A stretch of 64,000 bases of DNA from the NCBI GenBank assembly GCA_014649575.1, contig BMTH01000001.1, positions 248,001 through 312,000 on the forward strand. Direction: 5' to 3'. Shown one piece after another: positions 32,495 through 41,144 of the stretch. The position numbers and the translations under genes were made by a program. The notes under the pieces are model-generated. The model worked only from the letters and a program-made list of their open reading frames with translations, did no database searches and was not told where the DNA came from. Position 1 is the stretch's first letter; each line of letters begins with the position of its first letter. This DNA comes from Streptomyces griseoincarnatus. Lineage in GTDB: Bacteria; Actinomycetota; Actinomycetes; Streptomycetales; Streptomycetaceae.

Positions 32495-32848
32495 TCGGCA
32501 TGCGCAGGCGGGCACGGCGAGGAACTGCCGTCTCCTGCCGGTGCCGAGGGCTCACGGCGACCGATCGCGTGATGCCTGGCCACCGGTGCTCCCGGCGGTG
32601 TTCGGCCCAGGCCGTAGCGAGCGCGTGCCGTGCGGACCTGGCCGAGGCCTCCATTCGCCCGTGGGCGCGGTCGGGCATCTGGTCGTCCTGGCGCCGGCGC
32701 CGGGCGGAGGACACCGCCCCGTTCGGAGCGCGGCACCGCTGGACCGGACGGAGCCGGGCGTCCGGGCCGTGCTGTGCCGCGGACGGCCCGCCCGCCTCCG
32801 CGCACGGTCGCGCGGCGGCGGGCGGGCCACCCGGTTCTGTCGGCAGTT
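32495..32848. other. 354 bases without a convincing gene
   Basis: All six frames are open for stretches, as usual at this GC content, but the best (plus strand from 32541; minus strand 32552-32830) are Arg/Pro/Gly-rich with no domain, membrane segment or ribosome-binding site. I see no strong hairpin or repeat. It lies downstream of both neighbouring stop codons, so it may be degraded sequence. Confidence 0.5.
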
Positions 32849-34462
32849 CTACGCCGCGCGGTCCATCGACGGCTTCGTACGCGGCTTGCGGCGGGGTGCC
32901 GCGTCGTCGCCGCGGCGGGCGCGGCCGCCGGCGGTGCGGTCCTGGACGGACTGGGCGCCGCCCTTGGCCGTACCGCCCTGGCCCTGGCCCTGGCCCTGCC
33001 GGCCCGGCGCGCCGCGACGGCGGCGGTTGCGGGACGGGGAGGAGGCGGCGCGGCGGGGGCGCTCCACGACCGGGACCGTGATGACGACCGGGACGCCGGA
33101 GGGCGTCCGCGCACCGGTGATGCGGGTCAGCTCGTCGTCGCCCGGGCGTACCTGCGTGATGCGCGGGGTGATGCCCGCCTGGGACATCAGCCGGCTGACG
33201 TCGCGCCGCTGATCCCGCGTGACCAGGGTGATCACGCTGCCGGACTCGCCGGCGCGGGCCGTGCGGCCGCCGCGGTGCAGGTAGTCCTTGGGGTCGCCGG
33301 GCGGGTCGACGTTGACGACCAGGCCGAGGTCGTCGACGTGGATGCCGCGCGCCGCGACGTTCGTCGCCACCAGCACGGTGACGTGACCGTCCTTGAACTG
33401 GGTGAGCGTCCGCGTCCGCTGCGGCTGCGACTTGCCGCCGTGCAGACCGGCGGCGCGCACGCCGTTGTTCAGCAGGTGCTTGGTGAGGCGGTCCACCGCG
33501 TGCTTGGTGTCGAGGAACATGATGACCCGGCCGTCGCGCGCGGCGATCTCCGTGGTCGTCTGCCGCTTGTCCGTCTCGTCGATGTGCAGCACGTGGTGCT
33601 CCATGGTCGTCACCGCGCCCGCGGACGGGTCGACGGAGTGGACCACCGGGTCGCTGAGGTAGCGGCGGACGAGCTGGTCGACGTTGCGGTCGAGCGTGGC
33701 GGAGAACAGCAGGCGCTGGCCGTCGGGGCGCACCTGGTCGAGCAGCCGGGTGACCTGCGGCATGAAGCCCATGTCGGTCATCTGGTCGGCCTCGTCGAGC
33801 ACGGTGATGGCGACCTCGTCGAGTATGCAGTCGCCCCGGTCGACCAGGTCCTTCAGCCGTCCCGGCGTCGCGACGACGACCTCGGCGCCGGCGCGCAGCG
33901 CGGACGCCTGCTTGCCGATCGACAGTCCGCCGACCACGGTGGCGACCCGCAGCCGCACGGAGCGGGCGTACGGGGTCAGGGCGTCGTTGACCTGTCCGGC
34001 GAGTTCCCGGGTGGGGACGAGGACGAGGGCGAGCGGTTTGCGGGGCTCGGCACGGCGGCCGGCCGTGCGGGCGAGGAGCGGCAGGCCGAAGGCGAGGGTC
34101 TTGCCGGAGCCGGTGCGTCCACGGCCGAGCACGTCACGGCCGGCCAGGGAGTTCGGCAGCGTGGCCGCCTGGATGGGGAACGGCGCGGTGACGCCTTGAC
34201 TGCCGAGGGTGGCGAGCATCTCGCCGGGGAGGCCGAGGTCCTCGAAGGCCTCCACCGCGGGGAGCGCGGGGGTGATCGTCTCGGGGAGGGCGAACTCCCC
34301 CGACGTCACGGTCCTGCGGCCCGAGCCTCCCTTGCCCTGCCCCTGCCGGGGCGCACCGCCTCGGCCGCCGGAGCCACCGAAGCGGCGGCCGCCGCTCTTG
34401 GGGGCGCCCTTGTAGGAGGAGCGTGTGCGGCCTGATCGATCGTTCGCGCGTGCCTGTGTCAC
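32849..34462 (-). CDS. DEAD-box ATP-dependent RNA helicase (RhlE-like)
   Basis: 537 residues. A basic Gly/Arg/Gln-rich N-terminus (about 1-60), Q motif region with FEDLGL and APFPIQ, Walker A GRTGSGKT, motif Ia PTRELA, motif Ib TPGR, motif II DEAD, motif III SAT, motif V ATNVAARGIHVDDLGLV and motif VI HRGGRTARAG. After the core comes a long basic tail (about 440-537) rich in Arg/Gly/Gln for RNA binding. The family unwinds RNA duplexes in ribosome assembly or mRNA turnover, and members are often cold-induced. The gene is preceded by a long leader. Confidence 0.92.
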   Translation of the reverse strand: MTQARANDRSGRTRSSYKGAPKSGGRRFGGSGGRGGAPRQGQGKGGSGRRTVTSGEFALPETITPALPAVEAFEDLGLPGEMLATLGSQGVTAPFPIQAATLPNSLAGRDVLGRGRTGSGKTLAFGLPLLARTAGRRAEPRKPLALVLVPTRELAGQVNDALTPYARSVRLRVATVVGGLSIGKQASALRAGAEVVVATPGRLKDLVDRGDCILDEVAITVLDEADQMTDMGFMPQVTRLLDQVRPDGQRLLFSATLDRNVDQLVRRYLSDPVVHSVDPSAGAVTTMEHHVLHIDETDKRQTTTEIAARDGRVIMFLDTKHAVDRLTKHLLNNGVRAAGLHGGKSQPQRTRTLTQFKDGHVTVLVATNVAARGIHVDDLGLVVNVDPPGDPKDYLHRGGRTARAGESGSVITLVTRDQRRDVSRLMSQAGITPRITQVRPGDDELTRITGARTPSGVPVVITVPVVERPRRAASSPSRNRRRRGAPGRQGQGQGQGGTAKGGAQSVQDRTAGGRARRGDDAAPRRKPRTKPSMDRAA

Positions 34463-34822
34463 GGAGAACCTTCCTTGATGTGGCGCGTCTCAAGGAATGT
34501 CCGCCGCAGTGGGACGCGGGGAATTGCAAGAACGAGCCTGGGTGAATGGGGCCGCGAGGGCGGTTCCGCCCGGTGAGGGCGCGGCCCGTGAGAAGCAGCG
34601 ACGGGAGTGTGCACCTCTCCGTGTGATCCGTGTGAGATCTTGCTGCGCAGTAGGCGCCGGTGCTGGCGCAGTGCCGGTCCCTCCGACCCCGCGGGTCGAT
34701 GACCGCACGACTACAACAGAGATCGACACTAGCACGGCGATCGCCGGAACACTGTGACGGGCGTCGCCCGCCCCTCTCCCCCGGTCTTGAATTCGCCGCC
34801 TGCGGCAGGGAATATCCAGCCG
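34463..34822. other. Long leader/intergenic region between helicase and HAD-like gene
   Basis: This 360-base divergent region has no good gene. Immediately upstream of the helicase start, CCTTGA and TCAAGG can form a small stem around the ribosome-binding area. A possible minus-strand -10 (TAGTGT, reverse complement at about 34729-34734) would give a leader of roughly 260 nt, which is characteristic of cold-inducible helicase mRNAs. The promoter call is by eye and weak. Confidence 0.35.
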
Positions 34823-35422
34823 GTGGAACGACCCTTGCTGTTCCTGGACGTGGACGGCCCTCTCAACCCGTACGCGGCCCGGCCCGAGAGGCGCCCCGAG
34901 GGCTGCATCACCCTCAGGGTGCCCCGTAACGGCGCCCTGGTCGACGAGGTGAGCCTCTCGTCCCGCCGGCGCCCCCTGCGGGTCTGGCTCAATCCTGAGC
35001 ACGGACGTGACCTGCTCCGGCTGGAATACGACCTGTGCTGGGCGACGACATGGATGGACGAGGCCAACCACTGGATCGCACCGGCCCTCGGCCTCCCCGA
35101 ACTCCCCTTCGTCGACTTCGGCGACACGCTGTTCCGGGAGCGCCCCGACGGAGTCCACTGGAAGACCGCGCCACTGGTGGAGTACGCCGGCGGCCGCCCC
35201 TTCGCCTGGGTGGACGACGAGCAGACCGAGCCCGACCGGGCCTACGTCGACGCCCACCACCGCGGGCCGGCGCTCCTGCACCACGTCGACCCACGCGTCG
35301 GCCTCCGCCACGACGACTTCCGCGCCCTCGCGGACTTCGTGGACGACTCATGTGACACCGGCCCTCGCCTGGTCCGTCAGGACGGCGTCACAGCCGCGCC
35401 CCCTCCCTCCTGGCGCCCGTGA
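34823..35422 (+). CDS. HAD-like hydrolase domain protein
   Basis: 199 residues. Motif I is LLFLDVDGPLNPY (DxD near residue 9), followed by LRVWLNPEHGRDLLRLEYDLCWATTWMDEAN, and a late acidic motif PFAWVDDEQTEPDRAYVD corresponding to HAD motif III/IV, which completes a phosphatase-like site. The family has a small fold without an obvious cap and its substrate is unknown. GTG 34823 follows CAGGGA; an earlier GTG at 34754 would add a Pro-rich stretch. It overlaps tail-to-tail with the MFS gene by 35 bases. Confidence 0.75.
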   Translation: MERPLLFLDVDGPLNPYAARPERRPEGCITLRVPRNGALVDEVSLSSRRRPLRVWLNPEHGRDLLRLEYDLCWATTWMDEANHWIAPALGLPELPFVDFGDTLFRERPDGVHWKTAPLVEYAGGRPFAWVDDEQTEPDRAYVDAHHRGPALLHHVDPRVGLRHDDFRALADFVDDSCDTGPRLVRQDGVTAAPPPSWRP

Positions 35423-36566
35423 CGACGCGCCGGAAGGGAAACGCGATGAGCAGCGCGGCCCCGACGAGGAGGCCGGCCGCGTAGAGCGGTCCCAGGGGTC
35501 CGGCTTCGGTGCCGAGCGTGGCTCCGGCCGCGACGGGGCCGACCGCGGCGCCCGCGTTGAGTGCCGCCGTCGCGTACGAGCCGGCCATCGTGGGGGCGCC
35601 CGCGGCCTCGTGGAGGACGCGGGCGATCAGTGTGCTGCCCAACGCGAACGACAGCGCACCCTGCGCGAACACGAGCGGGAGCAAGGCGGCCGGCTCGTGG
35701 GCCAGCACCGCCAGGGCCGGCCAGCCGACCAGCAGCGATGGGCCCGCGAGCGCGACGACCGGGCCGGGGTTCCGGTCGGACAGCCGTCCGGCGACGGTGA
35801 CGCCCACGAACGAGCCGGCACCGAAGAGCACCAGCGCGACGGACACCCACAGCTCACCCAGCCCGGCCGTGTCGGTCACCACGGGTGCGAGGAAGGTGAG
35901 GCCGCCGAAGGTGCCCGCGTTCACCAGCGCGCCGAGCAGCATCACCAGGATCAGCCGTGGCCGGGCGAGTTGGGCGAGTTCCGTCCGCAGCGCCGGCTTG
36001 CCGGTCGCCTCGTGCTCGTCATGTGCCGCCGGGGTGCCTGCGAGGATGCCGACAGCCGCCGGCAGGCAGAGCGCGGCGACGGCCCAGAAGGTGGCCTGCC
36101 AGCCGGCTTCCGCGCCGAGCACCGCCCCGCCGGGCACGCCGGCGATCGTGGCCAGCGTCGTCCCGGACAGAAGAACGGCCAACGCGCGTCCCTTCCTGTC
36201 GGGCGGGACCAGGGTGGCCGCGGCCGTCAGGGCGACAGCGAGGAATCCCGCGTTCGCGAGCGCGGCGACGACTCGGGTGGAGAACAGGAGGGCGAAGCTC
36301 GTGGACAGGGCACCCACGGCGTGGGCCGCGGCGAAGGCGAGGAGGAAACCCAGAAGGGCCGGGCGCCTGGGCCAGTTGCGGGCCGACGCGGCCACCAGCG
36401 GGGCTCCGACGATCATGCCGATCGCGTAGGCCGAGGTGAGCGAGCCCGCCGTCCCGACGGTGACGCCGAGATCCAGGGCGATGTCCGGCAGGAGGCCGGC
36501 GAGCATGAACTCCGAGGTGCCCATGGCGAAGACCGCCAGGGCAAGCAGGTACAGCGGAAGGGGCAT
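35388..36566 (-). CDS. Cmx/CmlR-type MFS efflux transporter (chloramphenicol-like)
   Basis: 392 residues with twelve hydrophobic segments. The opening MPLPLYLLALAVFAMGTSEF, then GLLPDIALDLGV, the loop GRLSDRNPGP and the QGALSFALGSTLI segment match the Cmx/CmlR/CmrA group of actinobacterial chloramphenicol exporters closely, as far as I recall that sequence. Proton-driven drug efflux from the cytoplasm is the expected role; actual substrate is untested. ATG 36566 is preceded by GGAG; an in-frame ATG at 36605 would add 13 residues. An 18-codon leader and inverted repeats upstream suggest attenuation. Confidence 0.85.
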   Translation of the reverse strand: MPLPLYLLALAVFAMGTSEFMLAGLLPDIALDLGVTVGTAGSLTSAYAIGMIVGAPLVAASARNWPRRPALLGFLLAFAAAHAVGALSTSFALLFSTRVVAALANAGFLAVALTAAATLVPPDRKGRALAVLLSGTTLATIAGVPGGAVLGAEAGWQATFWAVAALCLPAAVGILAGTPAAHDEHEATGKPALRTELAQLARPRLILVMLLGALVNAGTFGGLTFLAPVVTDTAGLGELWVSVALVLFGAGSFVGVTVAGRLSDRNPGPVVALAGPSLLVGWPALAVLAHEPAALLPLVFAQGALSFALGSTLIARVLHEAAGAPTMAGSYATAALNAGAAVGPVAAGATLGTEAGPLGPLYAAGLLVGAALLIAFPFRRVVTGARREGARL

Positions 36567-36686
36567 CGAGTGGCTCCGGGGTGAGGAGAGGCACGAGAGG
36601 GTCATCTCGTCACCGCGGCCAGCCGTGAACACACGCGCGTCCCACCGCGGGAGGCGGTGCGACGACGGAACGACGACTCGGTGGGT

Positions 36687-36743
36687 TCAGGGGCTGACGG
36701 CGTGACCGACAGCCCCCACCTCGTCCGACTCAGGACTCGACAT
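36687..36743 (-). promoter_or_regulatory. Candidate leader peptide and attenuator of the Cmx-type pump
   Basis: In the 305-base region upstream of the pump there is an 18-codon open frame, ATG at 36741-36743 to TGA at 36687-36689, reading in the pump's direction. Its 3' end overlaps a hairpin with arms GGGGCTG (36690-36696) and CAGCCCC (36710-36716). A further stem, CACCGC/GCGGTG (about 36645-36661), follows. A ribosome stalled in the leader by drug could rearrange these. The coding support is thin. I see nothing else in this region. Confidence 0.4.
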
Positions 36744-36871
36744 GTCCCGCACGCTACCCGACCGATGTCTGCCGGAGCATCGCGGTTCTCCCCGGACGCC
36801 GTCCCGGGACCGACGAGCCGGCACCTCCGGGTCGTGGCAGGCGGCCACCGACTCGGCCGTGCGCTCGCCCC

Positions 36872-37678
36872 TTACGCCGTCCCGCCGGACGGCACCCTCG
36901 CCACCCCCGCGTGGATCCCGCTGTCCTCCTCCGCGGGCGCGGGTTCCGTACGGAACCATTCCGGGGCTGTGACCAGGCCCGGGTCGACCAGGTCGAGGCC
37001 GTCGAAGAAGCGGGCGACCTCGTCACGTGTGCGGAAGCCGAGGCGGATGCCGGCGCGGGCGTACTCCTCGGTGACCTGGCGGGCCAGGTCGGAGTGGAGG
37101 TCGGACGCGGCGTGGGACAGCACGAGGGCGCTGCCCGGCGGCAGCGCGTCCACCAGCTCCCGGACGATGCCCTGCGGGTCCTGGTCGTCGGGCAGGAAGT
37201 GGAGGAGGGCTATCAGGGACAGGGCGACGGGGCGTGAGAAGTCGAGGACGTCGCGGGCGTGCCGCAGTATCCCACCGGGGTCGCGCACGTCGGCCTGGAC
37301 GTACTCCGTGGTGCCCTCGGGGCTGCTGACGAGCAGCGCCTCGGCGTGACGCAGCACGATGGGGTCGTTGTCGACGTATACGATCCGCGCCGCGGGGACC
37401 ACGCGCTGCACGATCTGGTGGAGGTTCGGCTCGGTGGGGATGCCGGTGCCGATGTCGAGGAACTGGTCGACGCCCTGGTCGGCGAGCCAGGCGGTGGCGC
37501 GGTGCATGAAGGCGCGGTTCTGCCGGGCGGCGTCCTTGGCCTGCGGCGGGAGTCTGCGTCCGACGGCCTCGTCGACCGGGTAGTTGTCCTTGCCGCCCAG
37601 CAGCCAGTCGTAGACCCGCGCGGGCTGGGCCCTGGTGGTGTCGGTCCGCGGCGGGGTGGGGGGTGTGCCCGTCGGCAT
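36872..37678 (-). CDS. SAM-dependent methyltransferase, DUF574 (Methyltransf_19) family
   Basis: 268 residues. The family opening ARVYDWLLGGKDNYPVDEAV is followed by the Rossmann motif I FLDIGTGIPTEPNLHQIVQ, IVYVDNDPIVLRHAEALL (motif II acidic residue), YVQADVRDPGGIL and LALLHFLPDDQDP. This is PF04672, abundant in Streptomyces with unassigned substrates. It may depend on SAM for regulation or modification of a specialised metabolite; no biosynthetic genes are near. TAA stop at 36872-36874, rare for this DNA. Confidence 0.88.
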   Translation of the reverse strand: MPTGTPPTPPRTDTTRAQPARVYDWLLGGKDNYPVDEAVGRRLPPQAKDAARQNRAFMHRATAWLADQGVDQFLDIGTGIPTEPNLHQIVQRVVPAARIVYVDNDPIVLRHAEALLVSSPEGTTEYVQADVRDPGGILRHARDVLDFSRPVALSLIALLHFLPDDQDPQGIVRELVDALPPGSALVLSHAASDLHSDLARQVTEEYARAGIRLGFRTRDEVARFFDGLDLVDPGLVTAPEWFRTEPAPAEEDSGIHAGVARVPSGGTA

Positions 37679-37816
37679 TACACGTCCGTTCCGGTGGGTG
37701 CGACGGCTCCGACGCCCTGACGATCATCGAGTCTGGCACATCAAAGCCCCTGCCGTCAGGGGTGGTTGACCGCTCGACGACCGCGCCCCGCGTCGGGAAC
37801 GCGCTCGCGGAACCCC

Positions 37817-38932
37817 TCAGCGCCCCGCCGGCGGCGGAGCCGTGCTCTCCCTCAGCACCAGCCGCGCCGGCACCAGCGTGGTCCCCCGCTCCGGCCCCTC
37901 CTGCCGCATCTTGCGCAGCACCGCCTGCACACACAGCCGCCCCACCTCGGCGAAGTCCTGGTGCAACGTGGTCAGCGGGGGCAGGAACGACGACGCCTCC
38001 GGGATGTCGTCGAAACCGACCACGCTGACGTCTTCCGGCACCCGTCTGCCGTGCTCGTGCAGCGCTCGCAACAACCCCAGTGCCATCTGGTCGTTGGCGG
38101 CGAAGACGGCCGTGCAGTCCTCACGGGCGGCGAGTTCGAGGCCGGCCCGGTGGCCGGACTCGGCCGACCAGTCGCCACGGACCAGCGGCGGCAGCTCCCG
38201 GCCCGCCTCGGTGAGCGCGGCACGCCAGGCGTCCGTACGGCGCTGCGCGGCGAACGAGTCCTCGGGGCCCGCGAGATGCCACACGGTGCGGTGGCCCAGG
38301 CCGAGCAGGTGCCGTACAGCGGCGCGGGTGCCGCCGTGCTGGTCGGTGTCGACGACCGTGTAGCGGTCACCGGCGTCGGAGTCGACGACCACCACCTGCA
38401 CGTGCGGCGGGAGTTGGACCGTCGCCGCGTCCAGGAGGTGCACCTCCATGATGACGATCACGGCGTCGACGGCGAGTTCCTCGAGGCGGGTGAACGCGCC
38501 GCGCACCTCGTCCTGCGTGGGCACGGCGACCGGCAGCAGGGTCACCGCGTACCCCTCGTGCGCGGCGGAGTTGGCGATGGCCTCCAGGGTGCGCACGTTG
38601 CCGGTGGTGGAGAGCGAGAAGGTGATGACGCCGATGGTCCGGAACTCGCCGCGCTTGAGGGCGCGGGCGGCGCTGTTGGGCCGGTAGCCGAGCTCCTTCA
38701 TCGCGGCGAGGACCTGGCGGCGGGTCTCCTCGGTCACCCCGGGGTAGCCGTTGGAGACGCGGGAGACCGTCTGGGCCGAGACCCCCGCGAGCCGTGCCAC
38801 GTCCGCCATGGAGGCGGTGGCGCGGGCCCGGGTGCGGCGCCGGGGGGCGGGCGCGGCCGTCCCCCGGCCGTCTCCCGCCGTCGCGGCGGCCGGGCCGCCC
38901 GGGTTCACCACCGCGTCGTCGACCGTCTCCAC
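37817..38932 (-). CDS. LacI-family regulator of the galactan locus (GanR-like role inferred)
   Basis: 371 residues. A basic Ala/Arg/Gly-rich N-terminus (about 1-38), the HTH SMADVARLAGVSAQTVSRVSNGY with hinge NSAARALKRG, and a sugar-binding-protein-like domain ending with VSVVGFDDIPEASSFLPPLTTLHQDFAEVG. It is divergent from a sugar importer/GH42/GH30 cluster, and two ATGTTTAC-type operators lie in the 235-base region between them. By position, it is the repressor of that cluster and of itself; inducer is expected to be a galactosyl oligosaccharide (inference). Confidence 0.88.
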   Translation of the reverse strand: METVDDAVVNPGGPAAATAGDGRGTAAPAPRRRTRARATASMADVARLAGVSAQTVSRVSNGYPGVTEETRRQVLAAMKELGYRPNSAARALKRGEFRTIGVITFSLSTTGNVRTLEAIANSAAHEGYAVTLLPVAVPTQDEVRGAFTRLEELAVDAVIVIMEVHLLDAATVQLPPHVQVVVVDSDAGDRYTVVDTDQHGGTRAAVRHLLGLGHRTVWHLAGPEDSFAAQRRTDAWRAALTEAGRELPPLVRGDWSAESGHRAGLELAAREDCTAVFAANDQMALGLLRALHEHGRRVPEDVSVVGFDDIPEASSFLPPLTTLHQDFAEVGRLCVQAVLRKMRQEGPERGTTLVPARLVLRESTAPPPAGR

Positions 38933-39025
38933 GTGCTTCCCCCCGCCTTCCTGTCTCTCGTGTCACGGTCCGTCTGAGGACCCTTGACCGTCGTCATCGG
39001 GGCAGTGTAGACATGCCGCCACCAG

Positions 39026-39041
39026 ATGTTTACGTAAACAT
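39026..39041. promoter_or_regulatory. LacI operator ATGTTTACGTAAACAT, copy 1
   Basis: Perfect 16-bp palindrome between the divergent LacI and importer genes, 93 bases from the LacI start codon. The centre is CG, as in LacI-family sites. A second copy lies 45 bases further. Confidence 0.85.
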
Positions 39042-39070
39042 AACAGCTCCACGCACCTCCCGGCCGAGCG

Positions 39071-39086
39071 ATGTTTACGCAACCAT
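39071..39086. promoter_or_regulatory. LacI operator ATGTTTACGCAACCAT, copy 2
   Basis: Imperfect repeat of copy 1 (14 of 16 identical), with centre-to-centre spacing 45 bp, about 4.3 helical turns. It lies 81 bases before the first permease gene. Confidence 0.8.
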
Positions 39087-39167
39087 CCGGACCGGGCGAC
39101 CTGCCGCCCGGCTTCGTGCCGGGTGCCGAGCCGCTGGTTACCGGAACGCCGAACAGCGAGGAACGAC

Positions 39168-40094
39168 ATGACGACGCTGCAACCGCCGGCGGCCGCAGGG
39201 CCGCGGCCGGCCCCGCCTCCGGTGAGACGGGACCGGCGCTCGTGGAAGGGCTGGGGCTTCATCGGCCCGTTCGCGGCCGTGTTCGCCCTGGTGTTCCTCG
39301 CTCCGATCGCCTACTCGATCTACCTGAGCCTGTTCCGCGACCAGCTCATCGGCGGCACCACCTTCGTCGGGTTCGACAACTACCAGCAGGCGCTGAAGGA
39401 CGAGCTGTTCTGGGCGTCGCTGGGCCGGGTAGCGCTGTTCCTGGTGGTCCAGGTGCCGATCATGCTGGGCATCGCCCTGCTGGTGGCGCTCGCCCTGGAC
39501 AGCGGCCGGCTGTACGGCAAGAGCTTCTTCCGCATCACGATCTTCCTGCCGTACGCGGTGCCCGCCGTGGTCGCCACCCTGATGTGGGGCTTCATGTACG
39601 GCACCAAGTACGGCCTGGTCGGGGACTTCAACTCGGCCTTCGGCTGGTCGCTGCCCGACCCGCTCTCCGCCGACCTGGTGCTGGCCTCCATCGGCAACAT
39701 CGTCACGTGGGAGTTCGTCGGCTACAACATGCTGATCTTCTACTCGGCGCTGCGGGTCGTCCCGCACTCCCTGTACGAGGCGGCGGAGATCGACGGTGCG
39801 AGCCAGTGGCGGGTGATCACCGCGATCAAGCTGCCCGCCATCCGCGGCGCACTGGTCATCGCGACGATCTTCTCCATCATCGGCAGCTTCCAGCTCTTCA
39901 ACGAGCCGAGCATCCTGCGTCCGCTGGCCCGCAACGCCATCACGACCGACTACACGCCGAACTTCTACACGTACTCGCTGTCCTTCAGCGGCCAGCAGCA
40001 CAACTACTCCGCGACCGTGGCCATCATCATGGGCCTGATCACGATGGTGGTCGCCTACGTCGTGCAGCTTCGCGGCATGCGCAAGGGAGCGTGA
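39168..40094 (+). CDS. Sugar ABC transporter permease (MalF type), galactan locus
   Basis: 308 residues with six membrane segments and the EAA loop HSLYEAAEIDGASQWRVITAIKLPAI. N-terminal 30 residues are Pro/Arg-rich. ATG 39168 follows GAGGAA. First gene of a four-gene run of importer plus GH42, under the twin operators. Short overlaps and gaps (4 bases to the next gene) indicate one transcript. Cargo expected to be galacto-oligosaccharides, inferred from GH42 and GH30 downstream. Confidence 0.92.
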   Translation: MTTLQPPAAAGPRPAPPPVRRDRRSWKGWGFIGPFAAVFALVFLAPIAYSIYLSLFRDQLIGGTTFVGFDNYQQALKDELFWASLGRVALFLVVQVPIMLGIALLVALALDSGRLYGKSFFRITIFLPYAVPAVVATLMWGFMYGTKYGLVGDFNSAFGWSLPDPLSADLVLASIGNIVTWEFVGYNMLIFYSALRVVPHSLYEAAEIDGASQWRVITAIKLPAIRGALVIATIFSIIGSFQLFNEPSILRPLARNAITTDYTPNFYTYSLSFSGQQHNYSATVAIIMGLITMVVAYVVQLRGMRKGA

Positions 40095-40098
40095 CCCG

Positions 40099-41040
40099 AT
40101 GACCACCCCTGTCACCACCCCCGCACCCGCCGCCACGGCCCCCGGCGCGGTGAAGAGCGCCCCGCGTCTGCGACGCGTCAAGGAACACCGCCCGGGCCGC
40201 CGGCGGCGCAGCAAGCTGCTGACCGTGCTGACCTCGCTGGTCGTCCTCTACACCGTGGTCCCGCTGATCTGGCTGGTCGTCAACGCGACGAAGACGCAGT
40301 CCGGGCTGGCGAGTTCCAACGGCCTGTGGTTCGCGGACGACTTCGCGCTGTGGGACAACATCCGGGACACGTTCACCTACGGCGACGGCATCTTCACCCG
40401 CTGGCTGCTCAACACCCTGCTGTACGTGGTGCTGGGCGCCGGCGGCGCGACCCTGCTGGCGGTGCTCGGCGGGTACGCGCTGGCGAAGTTCGACTTCCCC
40501 GGCAAGCGCGGCGTCTTCGCCACGGTGATCGGCGCGGTGGCGGTCCCGGGCACCGCGCTCGCCGTCCCCACCTTCCTGATGTTCAGCAAGATGGGGCTGA
40601 CCGACACCCCGTGGGCGGTCATCCTGCCGTCGCTGGTGTCGCCGTTCGGCCTCTACCTGATGTGGGTCTTCGCCAGCGAGGCGATCCCCACGGAGCTGCT
40701 GGAGGCCGCCCGGATGGACGGCGCGGGCGAGGCGCGGACCTTCTTCACCGTCGCGCTCCCGCTGCTCGCCCCCGGCATCGTGACCGTGCTGCTGTTCACC
40801 ACGGTCGCCACCTGGAACAACTACTTCCTGCCGCTGATCATGCTCAAGGACCCGGACTGGTACCCCCTGACGCTGGGCCTGAGCGCGTGGAACTCCCAGG
40901 CGGAGACCGTCGGCGGCGAAGTGATCTTCAACCTGGTGATCACCGGTTCGCTCCTCACGATCCTGCCGCTCGTCGTCGCGTTCCTGTTCCTCCAGAAGTA
41001 CTGGCAGTCGGGTCTCGCCGCCGGAAGCGTCAAGGAGTGA
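40099..41040 (+). CDS. Sugar ABC transporter permease (MalG type), galactan locus
   Basis: 313 residues. Pro/Ala-rich cytoplasmic start, six membrane segments and the EAA motif TELLEAARMDGAGEARTFFTVALPLL. It follows the partner permease by 4 bases. The C-terminus ends GLAAGSVKE, typical of this subfamily. The two permeases should form the heterodimeric channel and use a shared ATPase, since none is encoded nearby. Confidence 0.92.
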   Translation: MTTPVTTPAPAATAPGAVKSAPRLRRVKEHRPGRRRRSKLLTVLTSLVVLYTVVPLIWLVVNATKTQSGLASSNGLWFADDFALWDNIRDTFTYGDGIFTRWLLNTLLYVVLGAGGATLLAVLGGYALAKFDFPGKRGVFATVIGAVAVPGTALAVPTFLMFSKMGLTDTPWAVILPSLVSPFGLYLMWVFASEAIPTELLEAARMDGAGEARTFFTVALPLLAPGIVTVLLFTTVATWNNYFLPLIMLKDPDWYPLTLGLSAWNSQAETVGGEVIFNLVITGSLLTILPLVVAFLFLQKYWQSGLAAGSVKE

Positions 41041-41144
41041 CCCGGAGGCCGGCCCGCCGGCCCCCACGACCTCACACCACCCCCACGCCCTGTCTCCCCC
41101 ACCCCCCTCCCCTGTCCCACCCACGAAGAAGTGGATCCACACTC

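Noticed and set aside
32541..33212. Plus-strand open frame of 220 codons downstream of the hypothetical gene
   Set aside because: Begins in featureless DNA and continues antisense through the helicase gene; Arg/Gly-rich and without a good start site.
36687..36959. A longer 90-codon version of the Cmx-pump leader frame
   Set aside because: The upstream part is the antisense of the methyltransferase's 3' end, so only the short ATG-TGA leader was kept.
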